This document shows, piece after piece, positions 16,889-25,398 of a stretch of 64,000 nt of DNA (its first letter is position 1; every line of letters begins with the position of its first letter). Source of the stretch: an uncultured bacterium. Its GTDB lineage: Bacteria > Bacteroidota > Bacteroidia > Bacteroidales > Muribaculaceae. The stretch spans positions 1 through 64,000 of the forward strand of contig CAJMNI010000005.1 in the NCBI GenBank assembly GCA_905214735.1. Reading direction: 5' to 3'. Made by a program: the position numbers and the translations under genes. The notes under the pieces were generated by a model. That model searched no databases, was not told the DNA's origin, and saw nothing but the letters and a program-made list of their open reading frames with translations.

Positions 16889-18203
16889 TCGCTATATTCC
16901 TCACACCGAGGAGGATATTGCGGCGATGCTGGAGCGCGTCGGGGTCAAAAGCCTCGACGACCTCTACGCCGACGTTCCCTCCGAGGTGATCTTCCGCGGC
17001 GAATATGCGCTGCCGGAGGGTATGTCGGAGGTGGAACTCCGCAAATTTTTCGGAGAGCTCGGCCGCAAGAACCGCGTACTGACGGTTTTCGCCGGCGGCG
17101 GCGCTTACGATCACTATGCTCCTTCGGTGATTCCCCACCTTCTGGAGCGCAGCGAATTCTATACGGCTTACACTCCCTATCAGCCGGAGATCTCGCAGGG
17201 CACCCTGCAATATATCTTCGAATATCAGAGCATGATAAGCGAGCTGACCGGGCTTCCCTACACCAACGCCTCCATGTATGACGGCGCCACGGCCACAGCC
17301 GAGGCGATGTTCATGATGGTGGCCTCGAGCCGCAAGCGCAATCGCGTGGCCATTTCCGCCACCTTCAGCGAGCGCGTGCTCAACGTGGTGAAGACCTACG
17401 CCAAATTCCACGGCGTGGAGCTGACCGTGATCCCCGAGAAAGAGGGCGTTACCGACCTCGAGGCTCTCAAGGCCGAGATCGTCAAGAACGATCTTGCCGG
17501 CGCCATTCTTCCGCAGCCCAACAAATATGGCTTTATCGAAGACTTCACGGGAGTGGCCGATGAGCTTCACGCCCGGAAGAGCCTTCTTGCCATGAACGCC
17601 GACCCGTCGGCGCTCGGAGTGCTCCGCTCGCCGGCCGAATGGGGCGCCGACATCGCCTGCGGCGACGGCCAGTCGCTCGGTATGCCCCTGCAGTTCGGCG
17701 GTCCATATCTGGGCTATATGTCGTGCACCAAAGACCTGCTCCGCAAGATGCCGGGCCGCGTGGTGGGCGCCACAACCGACGCCAAGGGCAACCGCTGCTT
17801 CGTGCTGACCCTCCAGGCCCGCGAACAGCATATCCGCCGCCAGAAAGCCACGAGCAACATCTGCTCCAACCAGAGCCTGATGTGCCTCTACGCCACGATC
17901 TATCTCTCGCTGCTCGGCGAGAAAGGTCTCGAAGAGGTCAACAGAATGTCCTGCGACGGCGCCCATTATCTCTACAACAAACTCATGGCCACGGGCCACT
18001 TCTCCGATCCGTTCCAGCGTCCCTTCCTCAAAGAGTTCACCGTCAAGACCGACCTCGACATCGAGAAAGTCAACAAGCGTCTGCTCGCCGAGGGAATCAT
18101 GGGCGGCCTGCCGATGGGCGACGGCCTCGTAAGTTTCGCCGTGACAGAGAAACGCACACGCGAAGAAATTGACAAACTTGTTAAACTAATGGTGGAGGAA
18201 TAA
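16881..18203 (+). CDS. gcvPA: Glycine dehydrogenase (decarboxylating) subunit 1
   Basis: This is the N-terminal half of the two-piece P protein, which decarboxylates glycine with PLP and loads the aminomethyl group onto GcvH. From the chosen start it has 440 residues, the normal size of the split subunit 1. Motifs include YTPYQPEISQGTLQ and PYTNASMYDGATATAEA, and SNICSNQSLMCLYATIY near the C-terminus. An ATG six codons earlier (16863) also exists inside gcvH, but the ATG at 16881 opens the conserved MSNRYIPHTEEDI and makes a short, coupling overlap with the gcvH stop. Confidence 0.96.
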   Translation: MSNRYIPHTEEDIAAMLERVGVKSLDDLYADVPSEVIFRGEYALPEGMSEVELRKFFGELGRKNRVLTVFAGGGAYDHYAPSVIPHLLERSEFYTAYTPYQPEISQGTLQYIFEYQSMISELTGLPYTNASMYDGATATAEAMFMMVASSRKRNRVAISATFSERVLNVVKTYAKFHGVELTVIPEKEGVTDLEALKAEIVKNDLAGAILPQPNKYGFIEDFTGVADELHARKSLLAMNADPSALGVLRSPAEWGADIACGDGQSLGMPLQFGGPYLGYMSCTKDLLRKMPGRVVGATTDAKGNRCFVLTLQAREQHIRRQKATSNICSNQSLMCLYATIYLSLLGEKGLEEVNRMSCDGAHYLYNKLMATGHFSDPFQRPFLKEFTVKTDLDIEKVNKRLLAEGIMGGLPMGDGLVSFAVTEKRTREEIDKLVKLMVEE

Positions 18204-18206
18204 GAA

Positions 18207-19670
18207 ATGAAAGAATACGACAAACTGATATTTGAGATTTCGCGCCCCGGCCGCAAGGGGTATCAGCTCCCCGCCGACAAGTTTGAGACAGATGGTTTCG
18301 CAGCCATCCCCGCCGACCTTCTCCGCAAAGAGAAACCGGAGCTTCCGGAAGTGTCGGAGCTCGACGCAGTGCGCCATTTCACCAATCTTTCGACGAAAAA
18401 CTTCGGAGTCGACACCGGCTTCTATCCTTTGGGAAGCTGCACGATGAAATATAATCCGAAGATCAACGAAGAGGTCGCCTCCATGCCCGAGTTTGCCGGG
18501 CTGCATCCTCTTCAGGATCCCGAATCGGCCCAGGGAGCGCTCGAGCTTTATTATAATCTCCAGCAGGCACTTGCCAACCTTGCAGGCCTGGAGGAATTCA
18601 CGCTCAATCCCTTCGCCGGCGCCCACGGAGAGCTCACGGGCCTGATGGTGATGCGCCAGTATCACATCTCGCGCGGCGACCTTAAGCGCACGAAAGTGAT
18701 CGTTCCCGACACGGCCCATGGCACGAACCCCGCCTCCGCAATGGTGAGCGGTCTGGAGGTTGTGGAAGTCAAGTCGCGTCCCAATGGGTCGATCGACGTC
18801 GAAGATCTCAAGCCTCTGCTCGACGACACCGTGGCCGGCATCATGATGACCAACCCCAACACGGTCGGCATGTTCGAGACCGAGATTATCGAGATCGCCA
18901 AGCTCGTGCACGACGCCGGCGGACTCCTCTATTACGACGGAGCCAACTTCAACCCGCTTCTCGGCAAGGTGCGTCCCGGCGACATGGGCTTCGACATCAT
19001 GCACATCAACCTTCACAAGACATTCTCCACGCCTCACGGCGGCGGAGGCCCCGGCTCGGGTCCGGTGGGCGTGGCAAAGCACCTCACCCATCTGCTCCCC
19101 AATCCGCGTGTCTACAAGAAGGAAGACGGAACGTTTGGCGTAACAGCCGACGAGCAGAGCCTCGGTTCGATTTCGGCTTTCTTCGGCAACTTCGGCGTGA
19201 TGATGAAGGCTTACGCCTACATTCTTTCGCTCGGCCGCGACGGCATCCGCAACGTCGGCCCGATGGCCACGCTCAATGCCAACTATATCAAGGAAAGCCT
19301 CAAGGATCTCTACAAGCTTCCGATCGAGGGAGCCTGCAAGCATGAGTTCGTGTTTGACGGTCTGGCCGACAAATCGACCGGCGTCACCACACTCAACGTT
19401 GCCAAACGTCTGCTCGACTTCGGTTTCCACGCACCGACGATCTATTTCCCGCTGCTCTTCCACGAATCGATGATGATCGAGCCGACCGAGACAGAATCGA
19501 AAGAGACGCTCGACGAGTTTATCGACGTGATGCGCCGCGTGGCCAAGGAGGCCGCAGAAGATCCCGAGACAGTGAAAGCAGCCCCTGTCACCACCCGCAT
19601 CTCGCACCCCGACGAGACAGGAGCCGCCAAGAACCCGATCCTATCTTACCGCGCTCTCAAAAACGCCTGA
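18207..19670 (+). CDS. gcvPB: Glycine dehydrogenase (decarboxylating) subunit 2
   Basis: This is the C-terminal half of the split P protein and carries the PLP-binding lysine, K271 in INLHKTFSTPHGGGGPGSG. The 487-residue length is normal. Other family features are YPLGSCTMKYNPKINE near 73-88 and PFAGAHGELTGL near 135-146. It starts three bases after the gcvPA stop, consistent with equimolar production of the two subunits. Confidence 0.97.
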   Translation: MKEYDKLIFEISRPGRKGYQLPADKFETDGFAAIPADLLRKEKPELPEVSELDAVRHFTNLSTKNFGVDTGFYPLGSCTMKYNPKINEEVASMPEFAGLHPLQDPESAQGALELYYNLQQALANLAGLEEFTLNPFAGAHGELTGLMVMRQYHISRGDLKRTKVIVPDTAHGTNPASAMVSGLEVVEVKSRPNGSIDVEDLKPLLDDTVAGIMMTNPNTVGMFETEIIEIAKLVHDAGGLLYYDGANFNPLLGKVRPGDMGFDIMHINLHKTFSTPHGGGGPGSGPVGVAKHLTHLLPNPRVYKKEDGTFGVTADEQSLGSISAFFGNFGVMMKAYAYILSLGRDGIRNVGPMATLNANYIKESLKDLYKLPIEGACKHEFVFDGLADKSTGVTTLNVAKRLLDFGFHAPTIYFPLLFHESMMIEPTETESKETLDEFIDVMRRVAKEAAEDPETVKAAPVTTRISHPDETGAAKNPILSYRALKNA

Positions 19671-19699
19671 TCAGAGCGGAGCGCGAAAAAGTTATAGAA

Positions 19700-19734
19700 A
19701 TCACCCCGAGCTCCCGAACGAGGCCCGGGGTGAT
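19700..19734 (+). terminator. Hairpin after gcvPB
   Basis: ATCACCCC (19700-19707) pairs with GGGGTGAT (19727-19734). Only a weak T-rich tract follows (TACGTTATTT). It may be a terminator or a processing/attenuation point between gcvPB and lpdA. Confidence 0.5.
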
Positions 19735-19746
19735 TACGTTATTTAA

Positions 19747-19873
19747 GTCAGAGGTCAGAGGTCAGAAGTCAGAAGTCAGAAGGCAGAAGGCAGAAGGCAG
19801 AAGTAAAAGCCTTAAACTTTAAACTTTAAACTTTAAACCTTAAACCTTAAACCTTAAACCTTAAACCTTAAAC
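19747..19873 (+). repeat. Two back-to-back heptanucleotide tandem repeats before lpdA
   Basis: Eight units of GTCAGAR-like 7-mers (19747-19802, drifting to GGCAGAA) are followed after eight bases by nine units of YTTAAAC (19811-19873). The second array ends 12 bases before the lpdA start codon. Such repeats can gain or lose units by slippage, which would alter spacing in 7-base steps. Confidence 0.9.
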
Positions 19874-19885
19874 CTAAAAAACCTT

Positions 19886-21244
19886 ATGCATACAGATCTA
19901 ATTATCATAGGAGCCGGCCCCGGGGGATATGAAACCGCCCTGGAGGCCGCATCGCGAGGAAAGAGGGTGACGCTGGTCAACGGCGGCCGCCTCGGCGGAA
20001 CGTGCCTCAACGAAGGGTGCATCCCGACGAAATGCATGGTGAAAGATGCCGCAGTAATCGACATCTGCCGCAACTCCGCCGATGAATTCGGCGTTAAAGA
20101 GGTTGCTTTCCAGATCGATTTCAACAAGGTGATCGAGCGCCGCAAGAAAGTGGTCGACACTCTCCGCGAAGGTGTCGACGGAATGCTCCGCAAAGCTAAA
20201 GTGAACATCGTGGAGGGTCACGCCCGGTTTAAAAACGCCACGACAGTGATTGTTGGGGAGGAGGAATATGACGCCGACGACATCATCATCGCCACCGGCA
20301 GCCATTCGCGTTCGCTTCCCATCCCGGGCGCCGACAAGGAGTGGGTGCTCGATTCGACGGGCATCCTCAATCTCGAGTATATCCCTGAGAGCCTCGTAGT
20401 TGTCGGCGGCGGCGTGATTGGTCTGGAGTTCGCCTCAGTCTTCGCCTCGATGGGTTCGAAAGTGACCGTGATCGAGTTTATGAAGCAGATACTCCCCCCG
20501 TTTGACTCCGATATCGCCAAGCGCCTGAAACAGTCGCTTTCCAAACGCGGAATCAATATCGTCACCTCCGCGGCAGTCAAGAAACTCGAGCAGAATCCCG
20601 ACTACAGCATCACCACCACCTACGAGATGAAAGGGAAAGAGGAGAGCGTCGTTTCGACCAACGTGCTTATGGCCGTGGGCCGCGGCGCGAATGTCGACGG
20701 ACTCGATCTCGAAGCCGCCGGAGTGGAATATTCTCCCAAGGGGATACCCGTTGACGACTCGATGCGTACCAACGTGCCCCATATCTACGCAGTCGGCGAC
20801 GTCAACGCCCGGATGATGCTTGCCCATGTGGCTTCATATCAGGGACTTCGCGCGCTCAACGCCATCGACGGGAAGAGCGACGGCATACGCCTCGACGTCG
20901 TTCCCTCGGCAGTGTTCATCAATCCGGAATGCGGCATGGCCGGTATGACCGAAGAGGAGTGCAAGGCGAAAGGGATCGACATCATGGTCGGAAAGAGCTT
21001 CTTCCGCGCCAACGGCAAGGCACTTTCCGCCGGAGAACCCGACGGCCTCTGCAAGCTGATCTTCTGCAAAGAGAGCGGCGAACTGATAGGCGCGCATATC
21101 ATGGGAGCCGAAGCATCGCTCATCGCCCAGATATGCTCTGACTTCATCACGGCCCGGCGCACGCGCGAACAGATCCGCGAGACGGTCTTCGGTCATCCGA
21201 CGCTCGCGGAAGTAGTGCTCGCCGCAGTCGAGGCAGCAAAATAA
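19886..21244 (+). CDS. lpdA: Dihydrolipoyl dehydrogenase
   Basis: This is the L protein (E3) of the glycine cleavage and 2-oxo-acid dehydrogenase complexes; it reoxidises dihydrolipoyl groups with NAD+. The FAD motif IIGAGPGGYE is at 7-16. The redox-active disulfide is C40/C45 in GGTCLNEGCIPTK, the NAD-binding GGGVIGLEFA lies near 174-183, and the C-terminal HPTLAEV holds the catalytic His. The length of 452 residues is normal. The position after gcvPB suggests it serves glycine cleavage, but a hairpin and the heptamer repeats separate the two, so its expression may be partly independent. Confidence 0.97.
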   Translation: MHTDLIIIGAGPGGYETALEAASRGKRVTLVNGGRLGGTCLNEGCIPTKCMVKDAAVIDICRNSADEFGVKEVAFQIDFNKVIERRKKVVDTLREGVDGMLRKAKVNIVEGHARFKNATTVIVGEEEYDADDIIIATGSHSRSLPIPGADKEWVLDSTGILNLEYIPESLVVVGGGVIGLEFASVFASMGSKVTVIEFMKQILPPFDSDIAKRLKQSLSKRGINIVTSAAVKKLEQNPDYSITTTYEMKGKEESVVSTNVLMAVGRGANVDGLDLEAAGVEYSPKGIPVDDSMRTNVPHIYAVGDVNARMMLAHVASYQGLRALNAIDGKSDGIRLDVVPSAVFINPECGMAGMTEEECKAKGIDIMVGKSFFRANGKALSAGEPDGLCKLIFCKESGELIGAHIMGAEASLIAQICSDFITARRTREQIRETVFGHPTLAEVVLAAVEAAK

Positions 21245-21268
21245 TTATCTGATATTATCTGAGAGATA

Positions 21269-21910
21269 TTATCTTAGAAACGGATTTCCATGGCGCTCGC
21301 GGCCGATAGTGGTGGCGGGTCCGTGGCCGGGATAAACCACAGTCGAATCGGGGAGAGGCAACAGCTTCTCCCTGATTGCTTTAAGGAGAGTCTGCATGTC
21401 GCCTCCCGGGAGATCGGTGCGGCCGATTGAGCCTGAAAAGAGTGCGTCCCCGGTGATGACGAAGCCATCCTCCTTGTCGTAGAGGGCGATGCTGCCCGGT
21501 GAATGTCCCGGCACATGGAGCACATGGAGCTTTCCTTCGCCGATGCTGATTGTGTCGCCATCTTCAACATAGCTGTTGACAGCGACGCTGTCAACGCGGG
21601 CTGCAAGGCCGAACATGTCGGCCTGCTGCTGCATCCGTTCGCCGAGAGCCGTGTCGGCACGATGGGCGGAAACGGGAGCTTTGAAAAGATCCCTGGCATA
21701 TTTCACGCCGATTGCATGGTCGATATGGAGATGGGTGTTGATCACATGTTCCACGGTCAGCCCCATGCGGCTGATATAATTGGAGAGCGCCTCCTCCTCC
21801 TCGGCATCGATCATGCCGGGGTCGATCACGGCGCATTTTCCTGTAGCAGGATCGGACACCACATAAGTGTTTATGCCGAAAAGGAAGAATTCGAACTTGG
21901 CTACTTTCAT
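21269..21910 (-). CDS. MBL-fold metal-dependent hydrolase (glyoxalase II-like)
   Basis: This 213-residue metallo-beta-lactamase-fold protein has the metal-binding THLHIDH motif at 59-65. It also has VPGHSPGSIALY, GDALFSGSIGRTDLPGG and the late VVYPGHGP, the pattern of glyoxalase II / persulfide-dioxygenase-like hydrolases. No signal peptide is visible. The substrate cannot be read from sequence; thioester hydrolysis is the family default. It is convergent with lpdA and about 108 bases downstream of rsmG. Confidence 0.9.
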   Translation of the reverse strand: MKVAKFEFFLFGINTYVVSDPATGKCAVIDPGMIDAEEEEALSNYISRMGLTVEHVINTHLHIDHAIGVKYARDLFKAPVSAHRADTALGERMQQQADMFGLAARVDSVAVNSYVEDGDTISIGEGKLHVLHVPGHSPGSIALYDKEDGFVITGDALFSGSIGRTDLPGGDMQTLLKAIREKLLPLPDSTVVYPGHGPATTIGRERHGNPFLR

Positions 21911-22018
21911 AATTTCTATCGTTTAAACGGGCTAAGCCACAGCTTTTTATCAGATGAGATGCGACGGCAACAGATCGCTGTGCGCCCATAGTGATAACGC
22001 TGCTGAGAGGGGGAGCGT

Positions 22019-22642
22019 TCAGACCGGCGTGTAGATAATTTTCTTGGTGGCGAAAAATGGTTCGCTGAAATAGGAAGAGATGTCGGTTGTCTCGCTGACT
22101 GAGGCAAGACGGCCGAGTTCGGCGCCCAGCTCTCCGCCTTTGAGAGTGATAAGTCCGTTGGGAAGGGCGTTATGCTGGTCGGCCGAGATGTTGCGGCGGC
22201 ATATTTTCAGCAGGTCGCCCTGAGGCATCACCGCGCGGCTCACCACAAAGTCGAATTTCTCCTTGCATTCGGCCACGTCGCCATGCATCATGCGCACGTT
22301 GCGGAGGCCGCACGCATCGGCCACGGCCTGCGCCACCTTGAGTTTCTTCCCCGTGCGGTCGACGAGCAGGAAATCGACATCGGGCATCATTGCGGCGAGC
22401 GGAATGCCCGGAAGACCTCCGCCTGTGCCGAAATCGAGCACACGCGTGCCGGGAACGAATGTGATATATTTTGCAATTGCCAGAGAATGAAGCAAATGGT
22501 TGATCTCAAGATTCTCAATGTCCTTGCGCGAAATCACGTTTATTTTTGCATTCCATTCAGGATAAAGACGGAGCATCGTGTCAAACTGCTCGCGCTGCAG
22601 CTGCGTGAGAGAGGGAAAATATTTTTCGATTATTTCTGCCAT
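22019..22642 (-). CDS. rsmG: 16S rRNA (guanine(527)-N(7))-methyltransferase RsmG
   Basis: RsmG (GidB) methylates N7 of G527 in 16S rRNA; its loss gives low-level streptomycin resistance in several bacteria. The SAM-binding motif VLDFGTGGGLPGIPLA is at 68-83, followed by LLVDRTGKKLKVAQAV and FDFVVSRAVMP. The 207-residue length is typical. It is divergent from the DUF3127 gene. A CAAAAATA stretch at 22667-22674 could be its -7 box on the minus strand. Confidence 0.96.
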   Translation of the reverse strand: MAEIIEKYFPSLTQLQREQFDTMLRLYPEWNAKINVISRKDIENLEINHLLHSLAIAKYITFVPGTRVLDFGTGGGLPGIPLAAMMPDVDFLLVDRTGKKLKVAQAVADACGLRNVRMMHGDVAECKEKFDFVVSRAVMPQGDLLKICRRNISADQHNALPNGLITLKGGELGAELGRLASVSETTDISSYFSEPFFATKKIIYTPV

Positions 22643-22683
22643 AGGAGCGATTCAGATAATTTTATACAAAAATAGGAAAAAGT

Positions 22684-22714
22684 TTTGAGGTAAACCTAAA
22701 AAATCGTAACTTTG
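22684..22714 (+). promoter_or_regulatory. Promoter of the DUF3127 gene
   Basis: TTTG (22684-22687), 19 bases, then TAACTTTG (22707-22714): a full Bacteroidota-type promoter. The leader to the ATG at 22810 would be about 90 bases. Confidence 0.65.
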
Positions 22715-22809
22715 CATTCAAGCCGCTTGCGAAAAAAAGCGTCGTGAGCGCGATTGCGCTGGGATGAACGCGCATCAAAAACGGAAAAATTTTTAACACA
22801 TATAGAATA

Positions 22810-23208
22810 ATGGATTTAGAAGGAACTATCGTACAGGAGTTTCCCATGGTAGAGGGTGTGTCGAAAGCCGGCAATGCCTGGAAGAAAAAAGAGTATCTGA
22901 TGGAATATCCGAGCGGAAATTACACCAACCGTCTCTGTTTCACAGTGTTTGGCGACCGAGCTACGACGCTCACATTCGAAGTCGGCAAACGTTACATCGT
23001 CTCTTTCGACGTGACGAGCCGCGAATATAACGGCCGCTGGTTTACCGAGGCGCGTGCATACGCCGCCCGTCCGGCCGACGCCCAGGCCTATCAGGCTCCC
23101 GCCCCCGCTCCCCAGCAGGGATTCCAGCCCGCACCCGGCATGCCGCAGCAGCCTGCCGCCGATCCCTTCGCACCGGCAGCAAGCGACACCGACGACCTTC
23201 CTTTCTGA
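22810..23208 (+). CDS. DUF3127 protein with an SSB-like acidic C-terminal tip
   Basis: The first 95 or so residues form the DUF3127 domain, a Bacteroidota family thought to have an OB-like fold related to single-stranded DNA-binding proteins (for example EGTIVQEFPMVEG, YTNRLCFTVFGDRA, SREYNGRWFTEARAY). A Pro/Gln/Ala-rich linker follows, and the protein ends in DTDDLPF. That layout (OB domain, flexible linker, acidic tip ending in PF) copies SSB, whose tip recruits repair and replication proteins. Single-stranded DNA binding is inference. The gene is monocistronic, with its own promoter and terminator. Confidence 0.85.
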   Translation: MDLEGTIVQEFPMVEGVSKAGNAWKKKEYLMEYPSGNYTNRLCFTVFGDRATTLTFEVGKRYIVSFDVTSREYNGRWFTEARAYAARPADAQAYQAPAPAPQQGFQPAPGMPQQPAADPFAPAASDTDDLPF

Positions 23209-23300
23209 CAAGAGAACTTTCTGACAGAAAAACCGACCGGATCAGACCCCGATTGTGAAATAAAACGCCTTTCGGGAGACTTCGGGAATAGAAAATATTT

Positions 23301-23340
23301 CAAAAAGCGCGCGAACAGCAACATGTTTGCGCGCTTTTTG
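23301..23340 (+). terminator. Terminator after the DUF3127 gene
   Basis: A 16-base-pair stem with one G-U pair (23301-23316 with 23325-23340) has A5 on its left arm and T5 on its right arm, so it can act in both directions. Confidence 0.85.
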
Positions 23341-23464
23341 TGTCTATTGACATCGGTTTTTGTGCAATTTTAGTTCGAGTGTGCTTTATGTTGCCCTAAT
23401 GTGCAATATAAAGCATTATTTATGTTAATAAATTTCCGAAAATAGCTAATTAATCCTCCAAAAT

Positions 23465-23495
23465 TTTGGAAGTGGGCGATTTTTTATTAATTTTG
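23465..23495 (+). promoter_or_regulatory. Promoter of the glycogen genes
   Basis: TTTG (23465-23468), 19 bases, then TAATTTTG (23488-23495). Transcription would start near 23499. Upstream, 23341-23464 contains only a short AT-rich dyad (GCTTTAT/ATAAAGC) and no gene. Confidence 0.65.
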
Positions 23496-23654
23496 CTGCC
23501 GTATTCATCCGAAAAATCAGTCAGACTGCAAGCATCTAACCCAAATAAATAGCGCATATTGAATCTGACAAGGTTAAAAAGGTATTTACTTGAGTTTTGA
23601 TTGCCCGCAGCCGAAGCCGCAAAAGCGGTGAGCAATTGAAAGATTTAAAAAACT
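23496..23654 (+). promoter_or_regulatory. Structured 5' leader of the glycogen synthase gene
   Basis: This leader of about 155 bases holds a nested hairpin just before the gene (ATTGCCCGC ... GCGGTGAGCAAT with inner CCGC-aaaa-GCGG, about 23600-23637). I recognise no known riboswitch class in it. Confidence 0.35.
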
Positions 23655-25334
23655 ATGAATAAAAAAGGAGTTCCGGCAGACACATCTGTGCCGGAAATTG
23701 CCCGACAGATCGGATTTCTCTTTGAAACGAGCTGGGAAGTTTGCAATAAAGTGGGTGGCATCTATGCCGTTCTTTCCACAAAAGCCAGGGTGCTCGCAGA
23801 GCAGTTTGGCGACAAGCTTGCATTTATCGGTCCCGACATCTGGTCGGAGAGCAATCCCTCTCCCTATTTTAAAGAGCGCAAGACAGCGTTCAAATCTGCA
23901 TCTTCAAGACTGAAACTTCCGTGGGGGATAAAGATCCGCTGCGGAAAATGGGATATTCCGGGAAGTCCGCAGGTTATACTTGTGGAGCCGGGCGAGACAT
24001 CAGCCCATCTCGACGGCATTTATGCCAAGGCCTGGGAGAATTATAAGGTAGACTCGCTCCATAGCTATGGCGATTACGGCGAATCGTGCGCCTTCTCGGT
24101 GGCCACGGCAATCGTGATGATGGAGATGGTGAAATTCCTCGGCGTCGATCCTGCCACAGTGATAGCCCATTTCATCGAATGGACCACCGGCATGGGACTG
24201 CTTTATCTGCGCGACAATTGTCCGAAGATCTCATCGGTGTTCACCACCCACGCCACGAGCATCGGCCGGAGCATCTGCGGCAACGGCAAGCCCCTTTACG
24301 AATATTTCAACTTCTACGACGGCGACCAGATGGCCCGCGAGCTCAACATGGAGTCGAAGCACTCTCTCGAGAAGGCGGCCGCCCACGCAGCCGACTGCTT
24401 CACGACAGTGAGCGAAGTGACGGCCCGCGAATGCGTGCAGCTCCTGCGCCGCAAACCGGATGTGGTCACTCCCAACGGGTTCGAGCCCGACTTTGTGCCC
24501 AAGACGGTGAAATACAACCGTCTGCGCCGCGAAGGACGCGAGCGTCTGCTGAAAATAGCGCAGTCGCTGACAGGCGTCGAATATCCTGAAGACACTTTCC
24601 TGATAGCCACATCGGGGCGCCACGAATACCGCAACAAAGGCCTCGACCTTTACCTCGACTCAGTGGCGCGTCTCGGCAACGAGATGAAACCGGGTCAGAA
24701 AGCGCTGGCTTTCGTACTCGTTCCCGGCTGGACAAAATGTCCCTCGGAAACGCTCCGCAAGGCGCTCGATGGAGAATTCGAAGGCCCGATCAATCCCGAC
24801 TTCCTCACCCACAGGCTCTACAACGAGCAGAGCGACGAAGTCAGCGTGAGAATCGGCCAGCTCGAATCGGCCGGAGCCCTCTCGGATATCAAGGTGATCT
24901 ACGTTCCCTGCTATCTCGACGGCCACGACGGAATCGTGGAGATGTCATATTACGACCTGCTTCCGGCTTTCGACCTGACGATCTTCCCGTCGTATTACGA
25001 GCCCTGGGGCTACACGCCGCTCGAAAGCGTGGCCTTCGGAGTTCCGACGATCACCGACGACAAGGCAGGTTTCGGACAGTGGGTGCTCGACAACTTCACC
25101 AACGGCATCGACGCCTGCGGAGTGAAGGTGGTGGAGCGCAACGACGGCAACTACCAGCAGGCCTGCGACGAGATCGTCGGCGCCGCTCTAATATATGAGG
25201 AGTCGCCGGCCAACCAGCGCCTGCACGCCCGCAACATGGCCTTCCTCACATCGGCCAAGACCGACTGGAAATATTTCATTGTTCACTACGACAAAGCTTA
25301 CGAAATCGCCCTCTCCCGCAACACCCGCCGCTGA
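23655..25334 (+). CDS. Glycogen synthase, GT3-like
   Basis: It makes alpha-1,4-glucan from a nucleotide sugar. The 559-residue protein resembles the eukaryotic-type (GT3) glycogen synthases used in Bacteroidota rather than the GT5 GlgA of E. coli. The N-terminal ETSWEVCNKVGGIYAV (24-39) forms the donor-loop glycine region. The C-terminal nucleotide-sugar site reads PSYYEPWGYTPLE (about 444-456) and is followed by GVPTITDDKAGFG. It is followed after 64 bases by the phosphorylase gene, so synthesis and breakdown of storage glucan are co-transcribed. The donor (UDP- or ADP-glucose) is not decided by sequence alone. Confidence 0.92.
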   Translation: MNKKGVPADTSVPEIARQIGFLFETSWEVCNKVGGIYAVLSTKARVLAEQFGDKLAFIGPDIWSESNPSPYFKERKTAFKSASSRLKLPWGIKIRCGKWDIPGSPQVILVEPGETSAHLDGIYAKAWENYKVDSLHSYGDYGESCAFSVATAIVMMEMVKFLGVDPATVIAHFIEWTTGMGLLYLRDNCPKISSVFTTHATSIGRSICGNGKPLYEYFNFYDGDQMARELNMESKHSLEKAAAHAADCFTTVSEVTARECVQLLRRKPDVVTPNGFEPDFVPKTVKYNRLRREGRERLLKIAQSLTGVEYPEDTFLIATSGRHEYRNKGLDLYLDSVARLGNEMKPGQKALAFVLVPGWTKCPSETLRKALDGEFEGPINPDFLTHRLYNEQSDEVSVRIGQLESAGALSDIKVIYVPCYLDGHDGIVEMSYYDLLPAFDLTIFPSYYEPWGYTPLESVAFGVPTITDDKAGFGQWVLDNFTNGIDACGVKVVERNDGNYQQACDEIVGAALIYEESPANQRLHARNMAFLTSAKTDWKYFIVHYDKAYEIALSRNTRR

Positions 25335-25398
25335 CCCTCGGGCCGGCAGCGCAACGCAAACAAGAATATTATCAAACAATAAATAGCTTTAATTATTT

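Noticed and set aside
16803..19607. Two long minus-strand frames opposite gcvPA and gcvPB
   Set aside because: They are shadows of strongly conserved genes, with no recognisable domain.
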